Assembly (NCBI RefSeq): GCF_020386615.1
Contig: NZ_CP077769.1
Location: 2,542,001 to 2,606,000, forward strand
Reading direction: 5' to 3'
DNA from: Chitinophaga pendula
GTDB lineage: Bacteria > Bacteroidota > Bacteroidia > Chitinophagales > Chitinophagaceae
Length of the DNA: 64,000 nt
Part shown: positions 1 through 14,100 of the stretch, piece after piece
Layout of the letters: each line of letters opens with the position of its first letter
How positions within the stretch are numbered: position 1 is the stretch's first letter
The notes under the pieces: generated by a model
Database searches by the model: none
What the model was told of the DNA's origin: nothing
What the model saw: the letters and a program-made list of their open reading frames with translations, nothing else
Made by a program: the position numbers and the translations under genes

Positions 1-2134
1 ATATTGTAAATGGTTATCAACCATTGCGGACAAATTATACCCTGGAAGGTCCGGTGCGGACGTCAGTTATAAAAGAGCATATGGTGAGGCTGAATGCAAC
101 GCTGACACGTCAGCTTTTGCAGGAAGTACCAGCCGCCTATCATACGGATATTAATGATGTCTTGTTGTGTGCACTTTTACAGGTGTTGAGCAAGTGGAAT
201 AGTAGTGATCGTGTAACGATCGGCTTGGAAGGGCATGGTCGTGAAGATATAGCGTCGGCATTGGATACCAGCCGTACGGTGGGCTGGTTCACCAACCTGT
301 ACCCTGTGCAGTTGTTATTGGAACGAGATGCAGGTCCGGGTGGCCAGTTACAATCTGTAAAGGAACAGTTGCGGCAAGTGCCGGACCGTGGCCTGGGTTA
401 CGGGGTGTTGCGGTATCTGTCGGCGTCAGCAATGATGACGGGACGAAACGATTGGGAGGTGATCTTCAACTACCTTGGGCAGTTTGACCAGGTGTCGGGA
501 GCTGCGGGGTTATTGTCCCCGGTATCGGATCTTTCTGCCGGTGAAGATGTAGGCGGTGATTTTATGGTACGCCACCTGCTGTCGATCAACAGTATGATCA
601 GTGAAGGGGAGCTGGTGTTGTCCTGGGGATATAGCGGTCATCATTTTGATGAAGCTACGATTGAGTCTTTGTCGGCAGATTATCTGTCATGTTTGTCTGC
701 ATTGATCGCTCATTGTGTGCAGCAGGGAACGCGTCGTTTTACGCCCTCTGATTATGGTTTGGGAAAAGAGATCCACTATGCTGCGTTAGAGCGGTTTTTG
801 TCTGCTGAAGGAAGAACGGGACATCCGAGGCGGTCGGAGATCACAAGTATTTACCGGCTGAGCCCTTTGCAGGAAGGGCTATTATTCCATAGTTTGTATG
901 ATGAAGGCGGCAGTGCTTATATAGAACAGTTCAGCGGTCGTTTATCGCAGGTGGATATAGGGTTGTTGTCACAGAGCTGGTCTGTGCTGATCCGTCGTCA
1001 TAGTATTTTACGAACCGGATTTTATTACGACACTTTTGACATTCCTGTGCAATGTGTTTATCGTCAGGCGGAGCTGCCATTAACGGTGTTGGATTACGGA
1101 CATGAGGTAGACATTGCAGCAGCGATCGCGGCCTATGAGCTGTCGGATTTGCAGCAGGGATTTGTGCTAAGTGAAGCGCCTTTGATGCGACTGAGTTTGT
1201 TACAGTTGCCCGGGGGCGGATATCATTTATTATGGACGTTCCATCATATTATCCTGGATGGCTGGTCGGTACCCTTACTAGTAGAGTCTTTGCTGTCTAT
1301 CTATGAGCAGTTGCTGCATGGGCAGGAGGTGGATGAAAGTTTTACGGAAAGTTATGAAGCGTTGATCCGTTTCCAGGAGCGCCAGGATGAGCAGTCGGCT
1401 AGTGATTACTGGCGGCAGTATCTGTCAGGGCTGGAGCAAGGGAGCCTGTTGCCATTTATCCATACGACAGGGGTACGTAGCCTTGGCGGCAGTACTTATG
1501 TACAGTCGTTACTAGCATTTGATGAGGCGACGACAGCACAGGCACATCGTTATGTGCAGGCACAGCGTATTACGCTCAATACGTTAGTGCAGGGCATATG
1601 GGGATACCTGTTGTACCGCTATACGGGTCAGCGGGATGTGGTATATGGCGTTACGGTAGCCGGTCGTCCGGATAGCCTGGCAGATATAGAGCGTCGTGTG
1701 GGACTTTACATCAACACGTTGGTGTTACGTCAGCGATTCAAAGAGGACGTGCCGGTGTCCACCTGGTTACAGACATTGCAACAGGAGCAGTTACAGAGCC
1801 GGGAGTATCAGTATACTGGTCTTGATACGGTGCAACGTTTGTGGGGAGGTAGCGGGGAGCTGTTTGACAGCCTGCTTGTTTTTGAAAATTACCCGGTGAG
1901 TGAGTTATTAAGTACAGGTAGCTGGTCGCTGGACCTGACGGATGTTCGTATCCATGAGCAGACGAATTATCCTTTGAGTTTGATCGTAAGTGCGGGTCAG
2001 CAGTTGGGTATCAGTTTCAGTTATAATTCGACGCTGTTATCTGCATTTCATATTACGCAGCTGCAAGGGCATTTTACTACTGCTTTGCAGGCGATAATAA
2101 ACGGGGAGGCTTCTCAATATAGGGATATACCGTG
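1..2134 (+). repeat. Duplication R1 copy a: E tail plus C domain
   Basis: Bases 1-2134 recur at 4561-6691 with few substitutions. The unit covers the end of an E domain and the whole following D-L C domain, and stops just before the A domain. It is cut by the window start and probably extends upstream. The one strongly divergent patch is ~418-453, where the copies differ in sequence and by 3 bases. Confidence 0.95.
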
Positions 2135-5100
2135 GTTAACTATGCCGGAACAATTGCAGTTACTGGAAGGATTTCAGGGTGCTGCAATCGCTTATGATAT
2201 GGGTAGCAGTGTAGCCGGATTATTTCGTCAGCAGGCATTATTACGGCCAGATGCGATAGCGGTGACAGATGGAGTGCGGTCTTTGAGTTACCATTTGTTG
2301 GATGTGGAGAGTGAGCAGCTGGGGCTTTATCTGCGGGATCAGGGGGTAACGACAGGTACCATGGTGGCAGTATGTATGGATAGAGGAGTTGGTCTACTGG
2401 TAGCTTTGCTGGGTATTATGAAAGCGGGCGGGGTATATGTGCCTATAGATGTTACTTATCCTGCTGCACGTATTTCCTTTATTCTCTCAGATATTGACAG
2501 TCGTTTTGCGGTGATCGACGCCGGTTATGAGGCACTGTTATCCGGTCTGCGGCCGGAGCTGTCTGTAGTGACGGTAGGTGAGGCTGCACCCTGGCGCAGG
2601 GCTATTACAGGTCTTTCTCCTTTGGCGGCAGTAGCAGCAACGGCAGCGGCATATGTTATTTATACTTCCGGTTCTATGGGGCAGCCCAAGGGCACGGTGG
2701 TAGGCCACAATAATATTACCAGCCTGGTATTGGGCGGTGGTTTTGTGTCACTGGGTACAGATACGGTGATCATCGCGACTGGTTCGCCTTCATTTGATGC
2801 GACGACATTTGAGTATTGGGGCGCATTGCTGCATGGCGGTCAGCTGGTGATCCTGCCGGAGGAGCAGTTGCTGGACCCTGTTCAGCTGACGGCGGCGATC
2901 CGGCATTACGGTGCCACGGTGATGTGGTTTACTGCCAGCTGGTTCAACCAGCTGGTAGATAGTTATCTGTCTGTATTTGAAGGATTATCAGCGGTGCTGG
3001 CAGGAGGAGAGAAACTATCAGCAGCGCATGTGTCGCGGTTCCGGGCTGCCTATCCCGGTATCCGTATTATCAACGGTTATGGTCCTACGGAGAATACTAC
3101 TTTTTCACTGACCCATATTATTGATACTGATTACGAAGACGGGAACATACCGATAGGTCGTCCTTTGGGGCACCGTCGTGCATATATCCTGGATGAAAGC
3201 CGGCAGCTGTTGCCGGTAGGTGCGATAGGCGAGTTGTATGTAGGCGGCTCTGGAGTTGCTATCGGCTACCTGGGTCAGGCAGAGCTGACGGCGAGTCGTT
3301 TTATAGCAGACCCATTTGTGGCAGGCGGCCGTTTATATCGTACCGGTGATCTGGCCCGCTGGCAGGCAGATGGTACGGTGATCTATGTAGGTCGCCAGGA
3401 TGAGCAAGTGAAATTGAGAGGCTATCGTATAGAGCCCGGTGAGATCGCCCATGTGCTGACAGCGAGTGGTTATGTGCAGCAAGCAGTAGTGATCTTACAT
3501 ACCGATGCTCAGGGTATTCGTCGCCTGGTTGGTTATATAGTACCTGCATCGGATTATGAAGAATCGTTGTTACAAAGTTACCTGTTGACGCATCTGCCGG
3601 ATTACATGATCCCGTCGGTTTTGCTTTGTTTAAGTTCCTTACCGCTGACTGCCAATGGTAAGGTAGACAAGCGAGCGTTGCCGGCACCGGATGCGGGTAG
3701 TTTATTACGGCAGGAGTATGTGGCACCGGTGAGTGCTACCGAGCAGGCTTTAAGTGCTATCTGGTCTGATTTGCTGGGAGTGAGCCGTATAGGCGTCCGG
3801 GATAATTTCTTTGAGCTGGGAGGAGATTCTATAATCACGATCCAGGTAGTGAGCCGTGCGAAGCGCGCAGGTTACACGTTACATCCGCGTGATCTGTTCC
3901 ATCACCAGACAATAGGAGGGTTAGCTGCTTACCTGGATAGTAATGCCGTGACCAGTATCCTGACCGAGCAAGGCTTATTGAGTGGAGAGAGTGGTTTATT
4001 ACCGATCCAACGGTGGTATTTTGAGCGAACAGTTGAGCAAGGGGGTGTTAGTGCTGTTCATTTTAACCAAAGTGTATTATTAAAAATAGCTGATACTGTT
4101 GATGAGATACAGCTGGCTGGTGCTATTGACGCGTTGGTACGTCAGCATGATGCTTTACGGTTCAGCTATAAACATACTTCATCTGGCTGGCAACAAAGTT
4201 ACAGCACCGCCTTGCCTTCTATGTCTATTGTACGATTGGAAGATGCCGGGAAGGATGAGTTGGCAGCGAGTGTATTAGCATATAGCGAAACTTATCAACG
4301 TAATATCGATATTGAGGAGGGACCTGTTTTTGAGGCGGTATTATTCCGGACTTCAGCTGAAGTTCCTGATTACTTACTGCTGGTAGCGCATCACCTGGTA
4401 GTAGACGGGGTTTCGTGGCGTATCCTGCTGGAAGATCTGTCATTATTGTTGTCAGGAGCACCGTTGGGGAGTAAGAGTAGTTCTTACCGGCAATGGTATG
4501 CTGCATTGGAAAGTTATGCAGCAAGGCCCGGTGTATTGTCACAGCTTCCTTACTGGCAGGATATTGTAAATGGTTATCAACCATTGCGGACAAATTATAC
4601 CCTGGAAGGTCCGGTGCGGACGTCAGCTATAAAAGAGCATATGGTGAGGCTGAATGCAACGCTGACACGTCAGCTTTTGCAGGAGGTACCAGCCGCCTAT
4701 CATACGGATATTAATGATGTCTTGTTGTGTGCACTTTTACAGGTGTTGAGCAAGTGGAATAGTAGTGATCGTGTAACGATCGGCTTGGAAGGGCATGGTC
4801 GTGAAGACATAGCGTCGGCATTGGATACCAGCCGTACGGTGGGCTGGTTCACCAACCTGTACCCTGTGCAGTTGTTATTGGAACGAGATGCAGGTCCGGG
4901 TGGCCAGTTACAATCTGTAAAGGAACAGTTGCGGCAAGTGCCGGACCGTGGCCTGGGTTACGGGGTGTTGCGGTATTTAGCTGCTACCCCTTCTTTAGCA
5001 AGAGACTGTTGGGAGGTGATCTTCAACTACCTTGGGCAGTTTGACCAGGTGTCGGGAGCTGCGGGGTTATTGTCCCCGGTATCGGATCTTTCTGCCGGTG

Positions 5101-8100
5101 AAGATGTAGGCGGTGATTTTATGGTACGCCACCTGCTGTCGATCAACAGTATGATCAGTGAAGGGGAGCTGGTGTTGTCCTGGGGATATAGCGGTCATCA
5201 TTTTGATGAAGCTACGATTGAGTCTTTGTCGGCAGATTATCTGTCATGTTTGTCTGCATTGATCGCTCATTGTGTGCAGCAGGGAACGCGTCGTTTTACG
5301 CCCTCTGATTATGGTTTGGGAAAAGAGATCCACTATGCTGCGTTAGAGCGGTTTTTGTCTGCTGAAGGAAGAACGGGACAGCCGAGGCGGTCGGAGATCA
5401 CAAGTATTTACCGGCTGAGCCCTTTGCAGGAAGGGCTATTATTCCATAGTTTGTATGATGAAGGCGGCAGTGCTTATATAGAACAGTTCAGCGGTCGTTT
5501 ATTGCAGGTGGATATAGGGTTGTTGTCACAGAGCTGGTCTGTGCTGATCCGTCGTCATAGTATTTTACGAACCGGATTTTATTACGACACTTTTGACATT
5601 CCTGTGCAATGTGTTTATCATCAGGCGGAGCTGCCATTAACGGTGTTGGATTACGGACATGAGGTAGACATTGCAGCAGCGATCGCGGCCTATGAGCTGT
5701 CGGATTTGCAGCAGGGATTTGTGCTAAGTGAAGCGCCTTTGATGCGACTGAGTTTGTTACAGTTGCCCGGGGGCGGATATCATTTATTATGGACGTTCCA
5801 TCATATTATCCTGGATGGCTGGTCGGTACCCTTACTAGTAGAGTCTTTGCTGTCTATCTATGAGCAGTTGCTGCATGGGCAGGAGGTGGATGAAAGTTTT
5901 ACGGAAAGTTATGAAGCGTTGATCCGTTTCCAGGAGCGCCAGGATGAGCAGTCGGCTAGTGATTACTGGCGGCAGTATCTGTCAGGGCTGGAGCAAGGGA
6001 GCCTGTTGCCATTTATCCATACGACAGGGGTACGTAGCCTTGGCGGCAGTACTTATGTACAGTCGTTACTAGCATTTGATGAGGCGACGACAGCACAGGC
6101 ACATCGTTATGTGCAGGCACAGCGTATTACGCTCAATACGTTAGTGCAGGGCATATGGGGATACCTGTTGTACCGCTATACGGGTCAGCGGGATGTGGTA
6201 TATGGCGTTACGGTAGCCGGTCGTCCGGGTAGCCTGGCAGATATAGAGCGTCGTGTGGGACTTTACATCAACACGTTGGTGTTACGTCAGCAATTCAAAG
6301 AGGACGTGCCGGTGTCCACCTGGTTACAGACATTGCAACAGGAGCAGTTACAGAGCCGGGAGTATCAGTATACTGGTCTTGATACGGTGCAACGTTTGTG
6401 GGGAGGTAGCGGGGAGCTGTTTGACAGCCTGCTTGTTTTTGAAAATTACCCGGTGAGTGAGTTATTAAGTACAGGTAGCTGGTCGCTGGACCTGACGGAT
6501 GTTCGTATCCATGAGCAGACGAATTATCCTTTGAGTTTGATCGTAAGTGCGGGTCAGCAGTTGGGTATCAGTTTCAGTTATAATTCGACGCTGTTATCTG
6601 CATTTCATATTACGCAGCTGCAAGGGCATTTTACTACTGCTTTGCAGGCGATAGTAAACGGGGAGGCTTCTCAATATAGGGATATACCGTGGATTACAAG
6701 GCGTGAGCATGAGCTGGTACTGGATGTATTCAATGATACCCAGGTCGTTTACCCTGAAGTATCTTCTCTCATTGCATTGTTCCATACACAGGTATTAAAT
6801 ACGCCGGAGCAAATAGCTGTTGTTTATGAAGGGCGTACTTTGACCTACCGGGAGTTGGATGAGCTTTCTAATAAGCTGGCATATTATCTTGACACCAAGG
6901 GTGTCCGTAAGGGTGTTTTGGTACCGATATGCCTGGATCGTTCGTTGTCGATGATCGTAGGTATCCTTGCTATTGTGAAGGCCGGCGCTGCTTATGTGCC
7001 TGTTGATCCTGAGTACCCAGTGGAGCGTATCCGTTATATAGTAACGGATACCGCCGCCAGATTGGTTGTTAGTACTACGGAGCATGCAGCACTCTTTGCC
7101 GATATAGCCGTTGATACTGTTTTGGTGGACGATACCTCTTTATGGGAAAGGCATCCATCGCAGTCATTATCTACTTCTCCGTCAGGAGCTGATCCTGCTT
7201 ATGTGATCTATACTTCGGGCTCTACGGGGCAACCTAAGGGGGTGATCAATGGTCATGCCGGTATTGTGAACCGATTGCTGTGGATGCAGGCTTATTTCGG
7301 GCTGACGACGTCAGATGCTGTATTGCAGAAGACCACTTATTGTTTTGATGTATCTGTCTGGGAACTTTGGTGGCCGTTGATAAGTGGTGCCAAGCTGGTA
7401 TTCGCCATACCTGGTGGTCATAAAGATGCGGCTTATCTGCAAACGGTGATACAGCAGGAGCAGATCACTACGATACACTTTGTGCCATCGATGCTTCATT
7501 TGTTCCTGGACTATCCCGGTGTGTCCGACTGTACAAGTCTGCGTCGTGTGATATGCAGCGGAGAGGCGTTGAAGGCTGCACATACAAAAACATTCTACGA
7601 AAGTGGGCTGCATGCCAGTCTATATAACTTATACGGGCCGACGGAAGCAGCGATAGACGTGACCTGCTGGGAAGTGCCCGCTGCTGATGATATTACGATG
7701 ATCCCCATAGGGAGACCTATTGCCAATACGAGATTATATATTCTTGATGAGGAAGGGCATTTGTTGCCGCCTGGTGTAGACGGGGAGCTGTATATAGGCG
7801 GGGTGCAGGTAGCGCAAGGATATTTGAACCGGCCGGAGCTGACCCAACAGCGATTCGTACCGGATACTTTTAAGCCGGGGGCCGGGGGCTGTATGTATCG
7901 CACTGGTGACCGGTGTTGTTGGCTACCGGATGGAAATATTATTTATAAGGGACGTATAGACCAGCAGGTAAAACTGAGGGGATATCGTATTGAGCCGGAG
8001 GAGATCGAGCAAGTATTGTTGCAGCATGTTGCCGTCAAGGAGGCGGTGGTGCTGTTAAGAGATGATAGTGGTGCAGGCGGGCAACTGGTAGCTTATGTCG

Positions 8101-11100
8101 TGCTACAACAGGAAGTGGCTACGGAGGAGTTGAGTCATTATTTACAGGTACGGCTTCCTGCCTATATGGTGCCGGGGTTCGTAGTACCGATAGACGAGGT
8201 GCCGCTTACTGCAAACGGGAAGGTAGACAGGCGGGCTTTGCCAGCGATAGATCAGGGCGATCATGCAGGGACGTATGTTGCTCCCCGTAATGAGACGGAA
8301 CGTCTGTTGGCGATACTCTGGGAAGAGTTACTCGGTATTTCCAATATTGGTGTTTATGATGACTTTTTCCGTATCGGTGGGCACTCCTTGCTGGCCATGC
8401 GTCTTATGTCGTTATTACGTAAGCGTTTTCAGAAGGAGATATCGGTCAGGTCGCTATTTCTTCATAAAACAGTGGCACAACAGGCGGCATATTTACAACA
8501 AACCGCACAGGGGCAACTATTACCCGCTATTCCCAAAGGCGGACGTCCTGCCCGTATTCCGTTATCTTATAACCAGGAACGCCTGTGGTTCATTGATCAG
8601 CTGGAAGGCAGTGTACAGTATCATATGCCTGCTGTTTTTAAACTATCCGGTAATCTGCATGTATCTGCGCTGGCAGATAGTTTGCGTATGATCGTACAGC
8701 GGCATGAAATACTGAGGACGATCCTGCTACAGGATAAAGAAGGACCTTATCAGCAGGTTATTTCCGGCGATGAGTGGCAACTGGATATTATCAGCGAAGA
8801 TAAAGAGCGGATGGAGGAAGATGCAGCAGCGTATATAGCGGAGCTGGTACATCATCCTTTTGACCTATCTGCCGACTATATGTTGCGTTCGCATTTGATA
8901 GCCACCGGCGAGCAGTACATATTGGTGTTGACCCTACATCATATTGCTGCTGACGGGTGGTCTCTTTCTGTATTGGTGAAAGAATTTGTGGCGCTATATG
9001 CCTCCTACGCGGAATCAAGTCTGCCCGTTCTTCCTGAGCTGCCAATACAATATGCAGATTATGCTATCTGGCAACGTGGTTACCTGAATGATTCATTATT
9101 AAAACAGAAGATCAGTTACTGGCAGCATAAGCTGGAAGGCTTAACGCTATTGCAATTGCCTACGGATTATCCTCGTCCGGTTGTTAAAAAGAATGTCGGC
9201 GCCACTATCAGTACACGTACGCCGCAGCCATTGTCTGATGCACTGCAGCATCTGTCGAGGGCGCAGGATGTGACCCTGTTCATGACGCTGCTGGCGGCAT
9301 TCAAGCTATTGTTGCATAAGTATAGCGGTCAGGAAGATGTGTGTGTAGGCGTGGCTATTGCAGGGCGTCAGCAGGAGGAAACAGCGGATCTGATCGGCTT
9401 TTTTGTCAATACGCTGGCATTGCGTACGGAGGTATCGCCAGGCGATACTTTCCTGCAGTTATTGCAACAGGTAAAAGAGACGACACTCGCTGCCTATGAG
9501 CATCAGGATGCTCCATTTGAAAAGGTGGTGGAAGCGGTTTGCGGAGAGCGGGACATCAGCAAGAACCCGCTTTTCCAGGTAACTTTTGTATTGCAGAATA
9601 CGCCGGAAGCCCCTGCGCTGGAGATGGGAGATGTGTCATTGCAGCAGGTAGGAGCCGAACATACTACTAGTATGTTTGATATTAATCTTTCTGTGACGGA
9701 GTTGCCAGAAGGGTTGGACCTGGGTATGGAATATAATACTGAGCTATTCGAAGCTGCTACTATACGCCGGATGCTCGGGCATTATGTATCCCTGCTCACG
9801 GCAATTGTGGCTGCGCCAGAGGAGTCTACGGGGATGCTGAATATGTTGACGGAGACGGAAGTGCACCTGTTGAAAACAGGTTTCCAACCAGGCCCGCCGC
9901 CATATCTGCTGGCACCGGATGCCAACCTGGTGAGTGGTTTTGCACTACAGGTGGCCGATACTCCGCAAGGTATGGCATTATTGTCCGATCAGGGAGCTAT
10001 GAGCTATAAGGTGTTAGCGGATCGATCTACCCAGCTGGCGCATTACCTGACGGCGACGGGTATACGACCTGGTATGCTTGTACCGGTATGTATGGGGCGG
10101 TGTCATGAGATGATCGTTGCTATATGGGCTATATTAAAAGCGGGAGGGGTGTATGTGCCCATTGATCCTGGTTATCCCGAAGAGAGGATCGCTTATATCC
10201 TTTCTGATACCGGCGCTGCTTTTGCGATCAGCCGGAAGGCGGATGTCAACAGATTGCCTGAAGAGCGCAACACGCTGCAGGTCATCGTGATGGATGACCC
10301 TGCATTAAGTGTAGATGAATTATCCACTGTTGCGTCGACGATTGTACCCGCGGCGGACAGCCCGGCATACGTGATTTATACTTCGGGTAGTACGGGGCAG
10401 CCGAAGGGAGTGGTTGTAGGGCACCGTGGGGTGGTGAACCTGGCATATAGCCAGCGGGAGGCTTTGCGCCTGGAGGTGGGATTACGGATTTTACAGTTTG
10501 CCTCGTTCGGCTTTGATGCGTCCTGTTATGAAATATTTAATACCCTGCTTAGCGGGGGATGCCTGGTATTGCCCAGGCAGGAAGAACTGTTGTCTGCTGT
10601 ATTGTTTGAGCAGATGATCAATCGATACGAGGTATCGCTGGCTGTATTACCGCCATCGTATCAGCATATGGTGGCTGATCATACGGGATGTATACGGACG
10701 ATTGTGTCTGCGGGGGAGCCGATCAATAAAGAAGATGCTTTACATCTGCAGTCCAGGGGTATCAGGGTAGTGAATGCCTACGGGCCAACGGAAACAACGG
10801 TATGTGCGAGCCTGACAGATGAGCCATTCCAGGATCATCATGTGAGTATTGGTTTGCCGCTGTATAACACTTATGTATATATACTGGACGATCATCAGCA
10901 GCATTGTCCGGTGGGTATTACGGGAGAGTTGTGCGTAGGCGGTGCAGGTGTGGCGTCGGGATACTGGCGGCGTCCGGAGCTTACCGATAAACAGTTTATC
11001 TCGGATCCATTCTCCGCGGATGCGAATGCCCGGCTTTACCGTACGGGGGATTTGGCTTACCGGCTGCCCAACGGGCATATCATTTATGCCGGGCGTAAAG

Positions 11101-14100
11101 ATCAGCAGGTGAAGCTCCGTGGTTACAGGATAGAGCCCGGTGAAATAGAGCATACGATGCTTTCGTTGCCATATGTGTCGCAGGCGGCGGTGGTCGTGCA
11201 ACAAGAGGGCGACAGTAGTCTGCTACATGCTTTTTACGTGCCTACACGGGAGGCGTTGGCGACAAAAGAGATCCTGTTATATCAGCAGCAAGCTGACAAC
11301 TGGAAGGAATTGTATGATACTGCGTACGACCAGGATGTGGAGGAAGTGGATCATGCGCAGGAGTTCAACATATCCGGCTGGAATGACAGCTTCACTGGGA
11401 TGGCTATACCGGCGGAGGACATGCGTGAATGGTTGTATGACATTACGCAGGTATTACTGGATCATCCTGCAGAGCGGGTATTAGAGATCGGCTGTGGTTC
11501 CGGTTTGATCTACTATCAGCTTGTGGGACATATCAGTCATTATTATGGAACGGATATTTCTGCGGCTTCTATACGACAGATAGAGCGTAGGATCGCGAGG
11601 GGAGCCAGGGTATACCCGGTTACTCAGTTAAAGGCTTGTGCCGCACATGAAATGTGTGTATCGGAGATGGAGCCGGTGGACCTGGTCATTATGAATTCTG
11701 TTATTCAGTATTTCCCCGGTGAGCAGTATTTAGCGGACATCCTGGATAAATGTATGCAATTGCTTGATGGAAGGGGCCGGATCGTATTAGGGGATGTCAG
11801 GGATCTGCGATTGCTGAAGGGCTTTAAAGCTAGATTGCTGTCTGCCGGTTATGCAGAGAGAAAGACGATACGGGAGTTCGGCTGGGATACGGAACAGACG
11901 ATATTACAGGAAGAGGAGTTGTGTATTACACCTTCCTTCTTTGAGACATTACGGGAAAGATATCCAGCCATTACGGATATTTCTTTCGAATGGAAGCAAG
12001 GTAAGGCTGAAAATGAGCTGACGTTATATCGGTATACTGTCGTGATATATGTGGGTATTAAAAGGGAAGGGGTGTCGGTAACCTGGCGACCCTGGGTCGC
12101 AGATGAATCGCCGGCAGCCTTGTTAGATATGTTGGAAAGCGGTGTACCGGACGGTATTGCCCTGATGGGTGTTCCTAATCCGCGTTTATGGCGGGAGCGT
12201 GCGTTGGAAAAAGAAATGAGGGATCATCCTTGGCAGCATACCGGTCATTTGTTTGCACAGCTAACGCGGCCGGCGGAGGATATTGCAGCAGTGCAGGCGT
12301 TGCTGGCTCTTGTTGCCCGGCGGGGTTATCATAGCAGGTATTACCTGGAAGCGGATGCGTTTACAATGGCGCTGCTCATTACCAAGTATCCTTTGGAGGG
12401 GTTGGTGCGGCCAGCTGCATTATCCGGTGGTGAGGTGTTTACGAATGTGCCATTGTTTGCTGATATATGCGGATTACTACAGCAAGATATCCGTGCCGCG
12501 TTGAAGCAAGTATTACCCGAATATATGCTGCCATCGCAGTGGACGGGCATCAGCTATTTCCCGTTGACCAGTAATGGGAAGATAGATCGTAAGTTCTTGC
12601 TACAGCGTGGAGCGTTGTATGGGCAAAGGGTAGTAAAATATAAAGCGCCGGGTACCCTGATGGAACACCGGTTGGTACCATTGTGGGAGACGCTGTTGCA
12701 GCGGGGAGAGATCGGGGTAGCGGATAACTTCTTTGAATCGGGGGGACATTCCCTGTTGGCAACACGACTGGTTGCGGCTATTGCCAGCAGTCTGGGTATA
12801 TCTATTGCGGTGAAGGATATTTTCCTGCATCCTACCATATCGACGCTGGCGGCTTACCTGGAGGCTACGACGACAGGTGTGCAACGGCCGGCTATCGTGG
12901 TACAGGAGCGACCTGCTTATATTCCGTTGTCGTACAACCAGGAACGTATCTGGTTCCTGGATCAGTTTGAAGGCAGTGTACAATATCATATGCCGTTGGC
13001 GATACGGGTATACGGTGTCATAAATGAGCAGGCACTGCATCTTTCATTTGCTGATATATTTTCCCGGCATGAAGTACTTCGGACGGTGATACGTGTCGCG
13101 GAAGAGACACCTTATCAATATGTGCTGGATGTGAAGGATTGGCAGTATGAGCGGATCAACCTGGCAGGCGCAACGGATGATAGGATAGCGGAGCAAATAC
13201 AGCTATTGATACAGCGGCCATTCGATCTGTCGAAGGATCTTATGTTGCGGTTGCATATGCTGTATCTGTCTGAAGGTGAAAGTATCCTGTTACTAAATAT
13301 GCATCATATTGCCTTTGACGGATGGTCTATGGGTATATTGGCGAGGGAGCTGATGTTACTTTATAATGGTCACATAAACCATCAGCCTGTGGTAATGGAG
13401 CCATTACCGATCCAGTATGCTGACTTTGCGATCTGGCAACGTCAGTATCTGTTTGGCGAAATTGCTGATCATCAATTGACTTACTGGCAGCGGCAGTTAA
13501 GTGGTATTACGCCATTGCAGCTGCCCACTGACCATATACGACCTGCTACGCAGCGCATGAGTGGCGGCATTTTACAATTGGCGGTTCCTGAGGCGTTGCT
13601 TGCACAATTGCATGCGCTGTGCGTGGCGGAGCAGGTAACGCTGCATATGTTATTGATGGCGGTGGTGAAGGTATTGCTGGCCCGGTACAGTGGACAAGAG
13701 GATATCTGCATAGGCATCTCGACGGCGGGGCGGCAGCAGGAGGAGATTGCGCCTTTGATCGGGTTCTTTGTCAATACGCTGGCATTACGGGATGCAATAA
13801 ATCACCAGGCTTCTTTCCGGGAGCTGGTGCAACGGGTGAAGCAAACCGCTTTACAGGCCTATGCGCACCAGGATATTCCCTTTGAGAAGGTGGTGGAGGT
13901 GACGGTGAAAGAGCGTGATACCAGCCGTCATCCTATTTTCCAGGTGATGTTTGTATACGAACACACTGATGAAACGCCGGATTTCCGTTTGGGGGATCTG
14001 CGTCTCGATAATGAAGCATTTGATGTGACTACTGCGAAGTTTGATCTTTCTTTCTTCATGTCGGAGGCAAAGGAGGGTACGCTTCGTATCAATATAGGAT

